This document shows positions 8,320 through 16,689 of a stretch of DNA of 64,000 bases, in pieces. Source of the stretch: JACQZU01 sp041908165 (GTDB lineage: Bacteria > Acidobacteriota > Holophagae > Holophagales > Holophagaceae); NCBI GenBank assembly GCA_041908165.1, contig JAYRFV010000042.1, forward strand, positions 62,001 to 126,000. Reading direction: 5' to 3'. A program made the position numbers and the translations under genes. Numbering within the stretch: the first letter of the stretch is position 1; every line of letters begins with the position of its first letter. The notes below the pieces were generated by a model that had not been told where the DNA came from, did not search any database, and saw only the letters and a list, made by a program, of their open reading frames with translations.

Positions 8320-8952
8320 ATGAGCGATGCCCTCGTCTTCACCAACGCCTGGTTCGGGCCGCGGGTCCTCGCGGTCTGGGAGCGGCTGTTCCGGGACCGC
8401 CCACCGGCCCGGATCCTCGAGGTCGGCTGCTTCGAAGGGGCCAGCACCTGCGCCCTGATCCGCCACTTCGCCCGCAGCCGGCCCCTGGAGCTGCACTGCG
8501 TCGACACCTGGGACGGCGGGCTCGAGCACCAGCCCGGGGGGCCGTGCGAAGCCGACATGCGGGAGGTCGAGGCCCGCTTCGACCGGAACACCCGGATCAC
8601 GCTCGACGCCGCCGGGCAGCCCGTCGACTTCCACAAGCACAAGGAGGCCTCGGACCTGGCCCTGGCCGGGCTGCTCTCGGCCGTGGGAAGGGAGCACTTC
8701 GACTTCATCTACATCGACGGCTCCCACCAGGCCGCCGACGTCCTCTGCGACGCGGTGCTCGGGTTCAGGCTGCTGAAGGTCGGCGGCATCCTCGGCTTCG
8801 ACGATTTCCTCTGGCACCAGCCCCACACCCCCCTGGACCTGCTGCGCTGCCCGAAACCCGCCATCGACGCCTTCAGCACCCTCCACTTCGACCGGCTGCG
8901 GGCGGTCCACGGCAGCATCCAGCAGTTCTATTTCGAGAAGACGGGCAGGTAG
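8320..8952 (+). CDS. Class I SAM-dependent methyltransferase (Methyltransf_24-like)
   Basis: A 210-residue protein with a Rossmann methyltransferase layout: motif I ILEVGCFEGASTCALI (about residues 32-47), acidic strand-2 end LHCVDTWDGG, and FDFIYIDGSHQAADVL followed by LLKVGGILGFDD. The FIYIDGSH and GGILGFDD elements are typical of the methyltransferase-24 family, which often acts on sugars or small secondary metabolites. The substrate cannot be read from the sequence. No clear ribosome-binding site is seen before the ATG at 8320. The next small gene begins 12 nt after the stop. Confidence 0.82.
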   Translation: MSDALVFTNAWFGPRVLAVWERLFRDRPPARILEVGCFEGASTCALIRHFARSRPLELHCVDTWDGGLEHQPGGPCEADMREVEARFDRNTRITLDAAGQPVDFHKHKEASDLALAGLLSAVGREHFDFIYIDGSHQAADVLCDAVLGFRLLKVGGILGFDDFLWHQPHTPLDLLRCPKPAIDAFSTLHFDRLRAVHGSIQQFYFEKTGR

Positions 8953-8964
8953 AGGGCGGATGCC

Positions 8965-9309
8965 GTGGAACCCCTGCGCCTTGCGGCCGTCTCGAGCCAC
9001 CCACGCCACGACCTCGTCAGCCGGATCACGGGGGTGCTGACCGAATCCGGCTGGGTGCTCGACGCCCGGTCCTACTCGAACCTCGCCCTGGCCATCCATT
9101 TCGAGCTCTCCCGCCGGCAGTTGCCCGGGATGACCGCGCGCCTGGCCGCCCTGCCCATGGCCTGGTCCGACCCCGGCCTAGCTGCGCTGTCCCGCCTGGA
9201 AGGGATCCCGCCTCCGGACCTCCCGGAGACGATCCCCGGAAGCCTGCACATCACCTTCCGCCACCTCGAGCCGGACCTGCGTTCCGAGGTTCCGGCCGTT
9301 CCAGGATGA
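8965..9309 (+). CDS. Small hypothetical protein
   Basis: A 114-residue protein with a GTG start and no recognised family. It has features of a compact folded domain (LRLAAVSSHPRHDLVSRI; a segment around SYSNLALAIHFELSR; GSLHITFRHLEPD) and no signal peptide or membrane segment. It follows the methyltransferase by 12 nt and may be co-translated with it. The HFELSR and LHITF strands suggest an alpha/beta fold. Function unknown. Confidence 0.6.
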   Translation: MEPLRLAAVSSHPRHDLVSRITGVLTESGWVLDARSYSNLALAIHFELSRRQLPGMTARLAALPMAWSDPGLAALSRLEGIPPPDLPETIPGSLHITFRHLEPDLRSEVPAVPG

Positions 9310-9379
9310 GGCGCGGGCTGCCGCTTCCCCGTGGTGCCCGGCCGGGAACCGGCGTGGCATCCTCGCACCAGGAGGCCCC

Positions 9380-9769
9380 ATGCACCTGCCGCCGGGTTTC
9401 GCCACCGTGACCCCGTACTTTTTCGTCGAGGACGCACCGGCCTTTGTCGCCTTCCTGGTGGACGGCCTGGGGGGAACCGAGGTCCTGCGGCACCTGCGGC
9501 CGGACGGGGCCATCGCCAACGCCCAGGTGCGCCTGGGCACGGCGACCGTCATGGTCAGCGAAGCCTCCCCGGCCTACCCGGCCATGCGGACCTCCCTGTA
9601 CCTGTACGTCGCCGACGCCGAGGCCGCAATGGCCCGGGCCCTGGCCGCCGGGGCGCAGCTGGAGATGGCGGTCCAGGACATGCCCTATGGCGACCGCCAG
9701 GGCGGGATCCGGGATCCCCACGGCAATCTGTGGTGGGTGTCCCAACGGCTGCATCCGGGCCCCTACTGA
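9380..9769 (+). CDS. VOC-family (glyoxalase/bleomycin resistance-like) protein
   Basis: A 129-residue single VOC module of the PhnB-like type: TVTPYFFVEDAPAFVAFLVD at the N-terminus, a central strand LYLYVADAEAAMARALAAGA and the C-terminal signature GGIRDPHGNLWWVS. Members bind a metal or small molecule between paired beta-alpha-beta-beta-beta units. The usual glyoxalase ligand set is not complete, so lyase activity should not be assumed. CAGGAGG lies 4-5 nt upstream of the ATG. Confidence 0.85.
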   Translation: MHLPPGFATVTPYFFVEDAPAFVAFLVDGLGGTEVLRHLRPDGAIANAQVRLGTATVMVSEASPAYPAMRTSLYLYVADAEAAMARALAAGAQLEMAVQDMPYGDRQGGIRDPHGNLWWVSQRLHPGPY

Positions 9770-9875
9770 GCCCGGGCGCACCGGTCCCGAAGGGCGGGTT
9801 TCCCTCGACGGCGGAGGCGCCCCGGGGGCATGCTTTGGTTGGTCCTGAGTCGCACCCTCACACAAGGAGCCGGCC

Positions 9876-10250
9876 GTGAAGATCGCCGCCATCGTGGTCC
9901 GCAGCCTGATGGGCCTGCTGTTCCTGTTCGCTTCGGTGACCTACTTCCTCAAGCTGGCCCCGCAGCCGACCCTGACCGGGGCCATGAAGGCCTTCACCGA
10001 CGGCATGCAGGCCTCGGTGTACCTGGTGCCCACCGCCAAGGCGGTCGAGCTCCTGTGCGGCCTGGCCTTCCTCAGTGGGCGTTGGGTGCCCCTGGCCACC
10101 GTCCTGATCGCGCCGATCCTGGTCAACATCCTCGGCATCCACCTGTTCCTGGCCCCGGAGGGCCGCTTCCTGGCGGTGGCCCTGGTGCTCGCCAACAGCT
10201 TCCTGGCCTACCACCATCGCGAGGCCTACCGGGCCTTGCTCAAGCCGTGA
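9876..10250 (+). CDS. DoxX-like integral membrane protein
   Basis: A 124-residue protein with four hydrophobic helices (around residues 5-25, 45-68, 72-92 and 97-113), matching the DoxX-like fold in size and in motifs such as RSLMGLLFLFASVTYF and AKAVELLCGLAFLSGRWVP. These inner-membrane proteins have poorly defined roles, sometimes in thiosulfate oxidation or redox stress. It begins with GTG after AAGGAGC. No functional link to its neighbours is apparent. Confidence 0.8.
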   Translation: MKIAAIVVRSLMGLLFLFASVTYFLKLAPQPTLTGAMKAFTDGMQASVYLVPTAKAVELLCGLAFLSGRWVPLATVLIAPILVNILGIHLFLAPEGRFLAVALVLANSFLAYHHREAYRALLKP

Positions 10251-10314
10251 GGGATCCCAGCCACGGCCCTGGTGCGGCTACGATGGGGCCATTCCCCCCA
10301 GCCCGGAGGCGCGC

Positions 10315-10758
10315 ATGCCGACCTTGACCTTCGCCACCCGCATCGCGGCAGCCCCGTCCCGGGTGTGGGACATCCTCTTCAGCCGCGAGACCTATCCGCG
10401 CTGGACCGCGGCCTTCATGGAAGGCTCCACCTTCGAGGGCAGCTGGGAGCAGGGTTCGCGCATGCGCTTCCACGACGGCTCCGGCAACGGCATGGTGGCG
10501 GAGATCGCCGAGTACCGCCGTCCGGACTTCCTGTCGATCAAGCACCTCGGCACCGTGAACAACGGCGTGGAGGACACCGACAGCGAGGAGGTGCGCCGCT
10601 GGACCCCCGCCTTCGAGACCTACACCCTGGCCGAGTCCGACGGCACCACCGAGTTGACGATCCACGTCGACGTTCCGGGCGAATGGCAGCACCTGATGGA
10701 GGAGGCCTGGCCGATGGCCCTGGCCGCGGTGAAGGCGCTGTCCGAAGCCCGCGCCTGA
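10315..10758 (+). CDS. SRPBCC (START/AHSA1-like) domain protein
   Basis: A 147-residue single-domain protein of the SRPBCC superfamily: N-terminal strand and helix ATRIAAAPSRVWDILFSRET, central EGSTFEGSWEQGSRMRF and the long C-terminal helix HLMEEAWPMALAAVKAL. Such proteins enclose a hydrophobic ligand pocket; the ligand here is unknown. A CGGAGG-like site precedes the ATG. The stop overlaps the next start by one base (TGATG), indicating coupling with the DUF1697 gene. Confidence 0.85.
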   Translation: MPTLTFATRIAAAPSRVWDILFSRETYPRWTAAFMEGSTFEGSWEQGSRMRFHDGSGNGMVAEIAEYRRPDFLSIKHLGTVNNGVEDTDSEEVRRWTPAFETYTLAESDGTTELTIHVDVPGEWQHLMEEAWPMALAAVKALSEARA

Positions 10759-11333
10759 TGGCCCAGGCCCGGGCGGCCAGGTACGTGGCCCTGCTGAAGG
10801 GCATCAACGTCGGCAAGGCCAACCGGGTGCCCATGGCAGCGTTCCGCAGCCTGCTGGAAGGGCTCGGCTACGCTTCCGTGCGAACCCTGCTGAACAGTGG
10901 CAATGCCGTGTTCACGGCCAGGCCTGCAAGGGATCACGGGGCACGGATCCGGGCGGCGCTGCACGCGAGCCTGGGGGTGGATGTCTCGGTCGTGGTCAAG
11001 GGTCAGGCCGAGATGGAAGCGATCGCCGCGGAATGCCCCACCCGCGCCTGGAACGAGGATCCCTCGCGGCTGCTGGTGGCGTTCACCGCGGAGGCCGGGG
11101 CCCTGGCCGGTCTGGCGCCCCTGGAAGAACTGGTGACGCCTCCGGAGCGCTTCCTCCTCGGCCGCCATGCCGCCTACCTCGGCTGCGCCAACGGCATCCT
11201 CGCCTGCCGGGCCGCGGACGCCCTGCTGGGCCGCGCAGGGCGCTCCGCCACCACCCGCAATGCCGCGACCCTGGCCAAGCTGATGGCCCTGCTCGGGGAG
11301 GCCGCGCCGCACAGGGACCGCGGTTCCGCCTAG
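10758..11333 (+). CDS. DUF1697-family protein
   Basis: A 191-residue protein with the DUF1697 opening YVALLKGINVGKANRVPMAA, followed by LEGLGYASVRTLLNSGNAVF and the C-terminal TTRNAATLAKLMALL (the family's T-x-R-N-x-x-T motif). It is cytosolic by composition. The family is widespread and uncharacterised. It overlaps the preceding SRPBCC gene by one base, so the two are likely expressed together. Confidence 0.88.
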   Translation: MAQARAARYVALLKGINVGKANRVPMAAFRSLLEGLGYASVRTLLNSGNAVFTARPARDHGARIRAALHASLGVDVSVVVKGQAEMEAIAAECPTRAWNEDPSRLLVAFTAEAGALAGLAPLEELVTPPERFLLGRHAAYLGCANGILACRAADALLGRAGRSATTRNAATLAKLMALLGEAAPHRDRGSA

Positions 11334-11349
11334 CCCCCTTGGAGGCTGT

Positions 11350-12003
11350 ATGTTCCTGGGTCATTTCGCCGTGGGCTTCGCCGCCAAGCCGGCCGCGCCC
11401 CGGACCTCCCTCGGCACGCTGTTCCTGGCCGCGCAGTTCATCGACCTGCTCTGGCCCACCTTCCTTCTGCTCGGCTGGGAGCGGGTGCGGATCCTGGACG
11501 GAGCCCACCCGGGGCCGCCCCTGGAATTCCAGTCCTATCCCTGGTCGCACAGCCTGGCCCTGGTCCTGGCCTGGGCCGCCCTGCTGGGAGGCCTGGCCTG
11601 GCTGTTCCGCCGCGATGGCCGCAGCGCGGGCATCCTCGGCCTGCTGGTGCTCAGCCACTACCTGCTGGACCTGGTCGCCCACTTCCCGGACCTGCCGCTC
11701 CATCCGGGCGGCGGCCCGCGCCTCGGCCTCGGCCTGTGGGGATCACCGGCCGCCTCGCTGGTCCTCGAACTGGGGCTGTTCGCCGCGGGGCTCGGCGTGT
11801 ACCTGCGAAGCACCCGCGCCCGCGACGCCCTGGGACGCTGGGCCCTGGCCGCCCTGGCCGCCTTCCTGCTGCTGATCCACCTGGGCAACCTGTCCGGACC
11901 GCCTCCCCCCAGCGTCGCCGCCCTGGCCTGGGTGGGTCAGGCCCAGTGGCTGCTGGTGGCCTGGGGATACTGGGTGGACCGGCACCGGACCGCGCGGACC
12001 TGA
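11350..12003 (+). CDS. Multi-pass membrane protein, possibly metal-dependent hydrolase-like (YdjM/DUF457 type)
   Basis: A 217-residue protein with about six hydrophobic segments. The N-terminal GHFAVGFAAK and internal HS (YPWSHSLALVLAW) and SHYLLDLVAHFPDL motifs resemble the His/Asp pattern of membrane-bound YdjM-like hydrolases, whose activity is itself little studied. TTGGAGG precedes the ATG. It follows the DUF1697 gene by 16 nt. Family assignment is moderate. Confidence 0.65.
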   Translation: MFLGHFAVGFAAKPAAPRTSLGTLFLAAQFIDLLWPTFLLLGWERVRILDGAHPGPPLEFQSYPWSHSLALVLAWAALLGGLAWLFRRDGRSAGILGLLVLSHYLLDLVAHFPDLPLHPGGGPRLGLGLWGSPAASLVLELGLFAAGLGVYLRSTRARDALGRWALAALAAFLLLIHLGNLSGPPPPSVAALAWVGQAQWLLVAWGYWVDRHRTART

Positions 12004-12149
12004 GCGTCGCCGCGGCGGCCGCGACCCTCTACCATCGGGGCATGGACCCCCACCGGTCCACCGGACAGCCGGTCCGGACGGTGGCCGAAGAGGTCCGGCC
12101 CGCCTCCACCACGCCCCCACCCGCCCCGTGATCCACCCCAGGAGCCGCC

Positions 12150-12359
12150 ATGGTCGACGACACCTTCTTCCGCCTGCAGCACAGTGAAAGCGTGGTCTGC
12201 CACATGGCCTCGCGCCTGCTGGCCGCCCACCTTGCCGCCGGCCGCCTGACCGCGGACAACGAGGAGGCGCTGCTCGAGCAGTGCCTGGACCTGGCGATCA
12301 AGCTCGCCCGCAAGGCCGACCGGGCCATCGAGAGCGACGACGAGAACAGCGGCAGCTGA
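12150..12359 (+). CDS. Small acidic hypothetical protein (69 aa)
   Basis: A 69-residue, mostly helical protein: VDDTFFRLQHSESVVCHMA, LLAAHLAAGRLTADNEEAL, then CLDLAIKLARKADRAIESDD. A good CAGGAG site lies upstream of the ATG at 12150. The reading frame has third-position G/C preference like its neighbours, supporting a real gene. No family recognised; no membrane segment or signal. Confidence 0.65.
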   Translation: MVDDTFFRLQHSESVVCHMASRLLAAHLAAGRLTADNEEALLEQCLDLAIKLARKADRAIESDDENSGS

Positions 12360-12422
12360 GCGGCCCGGCGGTCCGGGCCCCGCCGACCAGGAGTAGGATC
12401 TCCCCGTTCCCCGGGGGCCGCC

Positions 12423-12851
12423 GTGCGCTGCATCGTCTACAAGGCCGGCTACAAGTACCAGCTCAAGGCGCCCTTCTCGGTCAGCCTGGAGCTGAGGCCG
12501 GAGGCGCCGGTCCACAGCGCCTGGATCGACCTGTCCGGGGACGGCACGCTGAGCCTCCGCGAGGGCTATGCCTGGGACGGACCCTCCGGCCCCACCCTGG
12601 ACACCGTGACCTTCATGCGCGGCTCGCTGGTCCACGACGCCCTCTACCAGCTGATGCGGGAGGGCCACCTGGACCCGGCGCGGCACCGGGCGGCCGCCGA
12701 CCGCATCCTCCGCGCCCTCTGCCTGGAGGACGGCATGAACCCGCTGCGGGCCTGGTGGGTCTACCAGGGCGTCCGCCTGTTCGCCGACCCCGCCGCCGAC
12801 CCAGCCTCCGACAAACCCCTGCTGCGAGCGCCGGAAGGGTGCCAGGACTGA
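12423..12851 (+). CDS. DUF1353-like protein
   Basis: A 142-residue protein starting with GTG. The central GYAWDGPSGPTLDT and HDALYQLMREG motifs match the DUF1353 pattern (a W-D/T-x-A/P-S-x-P segment followed by H-D-x-L-Y), a small family common in phage and bacterial genomes. No other phage genes are nearby, so this is probably a domesticated or chromosomal copy. The C-terminal tail, rich in Asp and Ala, looks disordered. Function unknown. Confidence 0.6.
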   Translation: MRCIVYKAGYKYQLKAPFSVSLELRPEAPVHSAWIDLSGDGTLSLREGYAWDGPSGPTLDTVTFMRGSLVHDALYQLMREGHLDPARHRAAADRILRALCLEDGMNPLRAWWVYQGVRLFADPAADPASDKPLLRAPEGCQD

Positions 12852-12896
12852 ACCCCTGGGTACCCGCGTGCCATGCTGGAACCTCGGAGCGAACCC

Positions 12897-13949
12897 ATGC
12901 GGACGGCGATCCTGGGCAACTCGGGGGCGGGCAAGTCGGTGCTCGCACGGCGCCTGGCGGGCGGACGGGTGCCGGTGCTGGACCTCGACACGCTGGCCTG
13001 GGAACCGGGACAGGTGGCGGTGGCGCGGGACCCCGCCGCGGCGCGGAGCGACCTCCGGGCCTTCCTGGACCGCCATCCGGAGTGGGTGGTCGAAGGCTGC
13101 ACCACCGACCTGATCGAGGCCGCGCTGGCGCGGGGGGCGGACCTGGTGTTCCTGGACCCGGGCGAGGCGGCCTGCCTGCGCCACTGCCGGGCCCGGCCCT
13201 GGGAGGCGGGAAAGTACGCCTCCCGCGCCGAGCAGGACCTCCGCCTGCCGACCCTGCTGGCCTGGGTCGAGGACTACGACCGGCGGACCGACGGGCTCTC
13301 GAGGCAGGCCCACGAGGCCCTCTTCGCCCGCCATGCGGGGCCCAAGCGGCGGCTGTCGCGGGCCGACCAGGTCGCGCCGGGCTACCCGATCGCCGGCACC
13401 GGGGCGGAGGTCGCCGAGAGCGAGCGGCTCCGCCTGCGGTTCACGACCCTTGCCGATGCCCCGTGGTTCCTCCGCCTGCTGAACGAGCCTTCCTGGATCG
13501 AGAACATCGGCGACCGCGAGGTGCGCACCCTCGCCCAGGCCGAGGCCTACCTCGAGGCCCGGATCCTGAAGAGCTACGCGACCCACGGCCACGGGCTCAA
13601 CCGGGTCGAACTGAAGGAAACGGGCGAGCCGATCGGCCTCAGCGGGCTGATCCGCCGCGAGGGCTGGGAGGACCCCGACCTGGGCTACGCCCTTCTGCCG
13701 GAGTTCGAGGGCCGGGGCTACGCCACCGAAGCCGGCGCAGCGGCGCTCAGGCACGGCGAGGCTGCCCTGGGACTGCAGCGCTGCCTCGCCTTCGTCTCCC
13801 CCGGCAACCGGGGCTCGATGCGGGTGCTGGAGAAGCTCGGGTTCCACCCCGCCGGCACCGCCGAACTGGCTCCCGGCGACCCGGTGGAACTGTTCGAGCG
13901 GCCCGCGCCCGCCGAACCGCCCATTGGTGCCCGCACCGCCCTCGGCTAG
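12897..13949 (+). CDS. Fusion of P-loop (adenylate-kinase-like) NTPase and GNAT acetyltransferase
   Basis: Residues 1 to about 160 (from the ATG at 12897) are a small P-loop kinase-like domain: TAILGNSGAGKSVLARRL (Walker A), then VPVLDLDTLAWEPG and WVVEGCTTDLIEAAL, as in topology-modulation or adenylate-kinase-like proteins. Residues about 180-340 are a RimJ/RimL-type GNAT domain: RLRFTTLADAPWFLRLLNEP, LGYALLPEFEGRGYATEAG (acetyl-CoA loop) and NRGSMRVLEKLGFHPAG. The two parts are normally separate proteins. I chose 12897 over 12873 because the P-loop strand then starts at residue 2 and GGAG lies upstream. Substrates are unknown. Confidence 0.85.
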   Translation: MRTAILGNSGAGKSVLARRLAGGRVPVLDLDTLAWEPGQVAVARDPAAARSDLRAFLDRHPEWVVEGCTTDLIEAALARGADLVFLDPGEAACLRHCRARPWEAGKYASRAEQDLRLPTLLAWVEDYDRRTDGLSRQAHEALFARHAGPKRRLSRADQVAPGYPIAGTGAEVAESERLRLRFTTLADAPWFLRLLNEPSWIENIGDREVRTLAQAEAYLEARILKSYATHGHGLNRVELKETGEPIGLSGLIRREGWEDPDLGYALLPEFEGRGYATEAGAAALRHGEAALGLQRCLAFVSPGNRGSMRVLEKLGFHPAGTAELAPGDPVELFERPAPAEPPIGARTALG

Positions 13950-13958
13950 GCTGTTGGC

Positions 13959-14477
13959 ATGTCGGACGAGGCCCCGAAGCCCCTCAACCTGCCGCTGCCC
14001 CTGCGCCGCGGCAAGGCCCTGCAGGCCGCCTGGAAGCCGGTGCTCGCCAACCTGGCGGTTCCCGGATCGGGCTACTGGCTGCTGGGGGAACGGCTCCGCG
14101 CGCAGGCCCTGTTCGGCGTGTGGGCCCTGTACCTGGTCCTCGCCTGGGTCCAGCTCACGGTGGGTCCGGTGGATGGCATCCGCGGCGGGGTCTACGTCCC
14201 GCAGCTGGCCCCGCTGGCCTGGCTGCCCACCCTCGGCGCCCTGGCCACCCTCGGCGTCGGTCCCGCCTACCTGCCCTTCGCCTGGTTCTTCGGCGGCGCC
14301 GGCAGCGAGCCCGTGCGCACCCTGACGCAGGAGTACGGCGCCAGCTACCTGATGGTCGCCGGGCTGTTGAACTGGCTCTGCACCTTCGACATCTTCGACC
14401 GCGCCACCGGCCGCTGGATCTGGCGGCTGCCCCTCGACGAGCGCGAGGAACTCTCCCGGAAGAACGGCGAGGCATGA
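13959..14477 (+). CDS. DUF6677-like membrane protein
   Basis: A 172-residue protein with an amphipathic N-terminus, then a PGSGYWLLGERLRAQALFG segment and about four membrane helices. The P-G-x-G-Y-W-x-x-G-E/R-x-x-R signature resembles DUF6677 and TM2-like small membrane proteins. It starts 9 nt after the P-loop/GNAT gene and is followed after 21 nt by a membrane-fused spermidine-synthase-like gene, so the three may be one transcript. No function known. Confidence 0.6.
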   Translation: MSDEAPKPLNLPLPLRRGKALQAAWKPVLANLAVPGSGYWLLGERLRAQALFGVWALYLVLAWVQLTVGPVDGIRGGVYVPQLAPLAWLPTLGALATLGVGPAYLPFAWFFGGAGSEPVRTLTQEYGASYLMVAGLLNWLCTFDIFDRATGRWIWRLPLDEREELSRKNGEA

Positions 14478-14498
14478 TCCGGGGCGGCCGGGGGCTGT

Positions 14499-16559
14499 GT
14501 GGCGTCCACTGACGCGGCCGGCCCGGAGGCCTCCCTGCGGCTGCCCGCCGCGGCGATCTTCCTTAGCGCCTTCCTGCTGTTCCAGGTGCAGCCGCTGGTG
14601 GGCAAGCTGGTGCTGCCCTGGTTCGGCGGCAGCGCCGGGGTCTGGACCACCTGCCTGCTGTTCTTCCAGTTGCTGCTGCTGCTGGGCTACCTCTACGCCC
14701 ACCTGCTGGTCCACCGGCTCGGCCACCGCGGCCAGCTCCTCGTCCACGGCGGGCTGCTGCTGGCCGCCTGCCTGCTGCTGGCCTTCCTCGCCGGGCGCGA
14801 CCTGCGGCTGCCGGCGGCCTTCCACGCGGCGGACGGCGGCCGCCCCGTGCTCAGGCTGCTGGGCCTGCTCACGGTCATGGTCGGCCTGCCCTACTTCCTG
14901 CTGTCCACCACCGGTCCGCTGGTGCAGGCCTGGGTGGCGCGCCAGGGCAAGGTTCCGTACCGGCTGTTCGCGCTGTCCAACCTGGGCTCCATGCTCGCCC
15001 TGCTCGGCTACCCGGTGCTGGTGGAACCCTTCCTGCGGCTGCGGCACCAGGCCTGGGCGTGGTCCGCCGGCTTCGCCCTGTTCGCCGTCCTGCTCCTGCG
15101 TGTGGCGCGGCGCAGCGCCCGGCCGGCGGCGGCCTCCGTGCCCGACGACCCGGCCCCGCCGCCGGGGACCGCGCTGAAGCCGCTCTGGGTCCTGCTGGCG
15201 GCGGTGCCGTCGATCCTGCTGATGGCGGTGACTTCGCACCTGAGCAGCAACGTGGCGCCCATCCCCTTCCTGTGGGTGGTGCCGCTGACGCTGTACCTGC
15301 TCAGCTTCATCCTCTGCTTCGATTCCGACCGCTGGTACCGGCGCGGGCTGTTCCTGCCCCTGCTGGTGCCGGCGCTGGCGGGGCTGGCCGCCCTGCTGCA
15401 CCCGGACCTGCGGTTCTGGGCCGTGCGCGGCCAGTTGGCGATCTTCGCCGCCGGGCTGTTCGTCATCTGCATGGTCGGCCACGGCGAACTCGCCCGGCTG
15501 CGGCCCCACCCCCGCTTCCTCACCGGCTTCTACCTGCGGATCAGCGCCGGCGGCGCCCTCGGCGGCCTGCTGGTGGCGGTGGCCGCGCCCCGGCTGTTCC
15601 ACGGCTACCTGGAGCTGCCCCTGGGGCTTGCGCTCTGCGCGGCGACGGTGTTCCTGGTGCTGGCGCGCGACCCGGGCGGGCTGCGACCCTGGCCCCGGCG
15701 GGCGTCCCTGCTGGGCTTCGCGGTGCTGACCGGGGCCCTGGCCGCCTTCATCCTGCGGGTCGAGAAGGCCGACACGGAGGGCGCCGTGGCCCGCGGCCGC
15801 AACTTCTACGGGACGCTCACCGTCTACGACCGCCAGGAGGGCAACTGGCGGACCCTGTCCCACGGGACCATCACCCACGGCGGGCAGTTCACCGATCCCG
15901 CCCGCGCCAACCGCCCGGTCACCTACTACGGGCCCGGCTCCGGCGTCGGCCTCGCGCTCCGGGCGCTCCCCGACGGCCCCCGGCGCCTCGCCGTGGTGGG
16001 TCTGGGCGCGGGCAGCCTCGCGGTCTACGGGCGGCGCGGCGACCGCGTCACCTTCTACGAGATCAACAGCCTCGTCGAGCGCTTCGCCCGGAGCCACTTC
16101 CGGTTCCTCCAGGACGCCCCCGCCGAGGTCGACGTCCGCCTCGGCGACGCCCGCCTCACCCTCGAGCGGGAAGCCCCGCAGTCCTACGACCTGATCGCCA
16201 TCGACGCCTTCAGCAGCGACGCGATCCCGGTGCACCTGCTCACCCGCGAGGCCTTCGCCGTCTACGCCCGCCACCTCCGGCCCGGCGGCGTGCTGGCCGT
16301 ACACATCTCCAACCGCTACCTCGACCTCGCCGGCGTGGCGAGGGCCGGCGCCGAACCCCTGGGCCTGCACATGCGGCTGGTCGACAACGGCGCCGACGAC
16401 GAGAACGAGGTCTACGAGTCCACCTGGGTGCTGCTCAGCGCCGACGCGGGCTTCTTCCACGGGCCCGGGTTCCGGGAAAACAAGGACGTGACCCGGCTGG
16501 AGGCCCGGGCGGTCCCATGGACCGACGATTTCAGCAACCTGTTCAAGATATTGAAATAA
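14499..16559 (+). CDS. Membrane-fused spermidine-synthase-like protein
   Basis: A 686-residue protein. Residues about 15-440 have roughly ten to twelve membrane helices of the type fused to bacterial spermidine synthases (FLLFQVQPLVGKLVLPWFGG is highly characteristic). Residues about 470-680 carry a Rossmann methyltransferase/aminopropyltransferase domain: LAVVGLGAGSLAVYG, TFYEINSLVERFA, RLGDARLTLERE and YDLIAIDAFSSDAIPVHLLT. The D-A-F-S-S-D motif replaces the polyamine-binding pattern seen in true spermidine synthases, so the substrate may differ. The start is GTG. An unusually AT-rich stretch begins at the stop codon. Confidence 0.85.
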   Translation: MASTDAAGPEASLRLPAAAIFLSAFLLFQVQPLVGKLVLPWFGGSAGVWTTCLLFFQLLLLLGYLYAHLLVHRLGHRGQLLVHGGLLLAACLLLAFLAGRDLRLPAAFHAADGGRPVLRLLGLLTVMVGLPYFLLSTTGPLVQAWVARQGKVPYRLFALSNLGSMLALLGYPVLVEPFLRLRHQAWAWSAGFALFAVLLLRVARRSARPAAASVPDDPAPPPGTALKPLWVLLAAVPSILLMAVTSHLSSNVAPIPFLWVVPLTLYLLSFILCFDSDRWYRRGLFLPLLVPALAGLAALLHPDLRFWAVRGQLAIFAAGLFVICMVGHGELARLRPHPRFLTGFYLRISAGGALGGLLVAVAAPRLFHGYLELPLGLALCAATVFLVLARDPGGLRPWPRRASLLGFAVLTGALAAFILRVEKADTEGAVARGRNFYGTLTVYDRQEGNWRTLSHGTITHGGQFTDPARANRPVTYYGPGSGVGLALRALPDGPRRLAVVGLGAGSLAVYGRRGDRVTFYEINSLVERFARSHFRFLQDAPAEVDVRLGDARLTLEREAPQSYDLIAIDAFSSDAIPVHLLTREAFAVYARHLRPGGVLAVHISNRYLDLAGVARAGAEPLGLHMRLVDNGADDENEVYESTWVLLSADAGFFHGPGFRENKDVTRLEARAVPWTDDFSNLFKILK

Positions 16560-16689
16560 ATTATCATTTATTTGTCAAACTTCACAAAAATTCAAATATT
16601 AAAAATAAACAAGATACACATGATGGACAGGATTGAAATCCCATATCCTGGACGCTTCGTACATCCGTTTTAGTTGTTGTTATTATGAT
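16560..16689. other. AT-rich intergenic island between convergent genes
   Basis: About 130 bp, much of it A/T, between the ends of two convergent GC-rich genes. It contains runs such as AAATATTAAAAATAAACAAG and no clear hairpin with a T-tract. I see no coding frame or repeat. It may be a degraded insertion, a transcription-termination zone or a nucleoid-protein binding site. Confidence 0.6.

Noticed and set aside
12423..12851. Prophage remnant because of the DUF1353-like gene
   Set aside because: No integrase, capsid, tail or attachment-site repeats were found nearby; a single family that also occurs in chromosomes is not enough.
11937..16460. A 1507-codon open frame on the minus strand opposite several forward genes
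   Set aside because: It is a by-product of strong third-position G/C bias: the forward frames have recognised domains (DUF1697-like end, P-loop/GNAT, fused spermidine-synthase-like), while this product is a low-complexity Gly/Arg/Gln/His string with no motif or ribosome-binding site.
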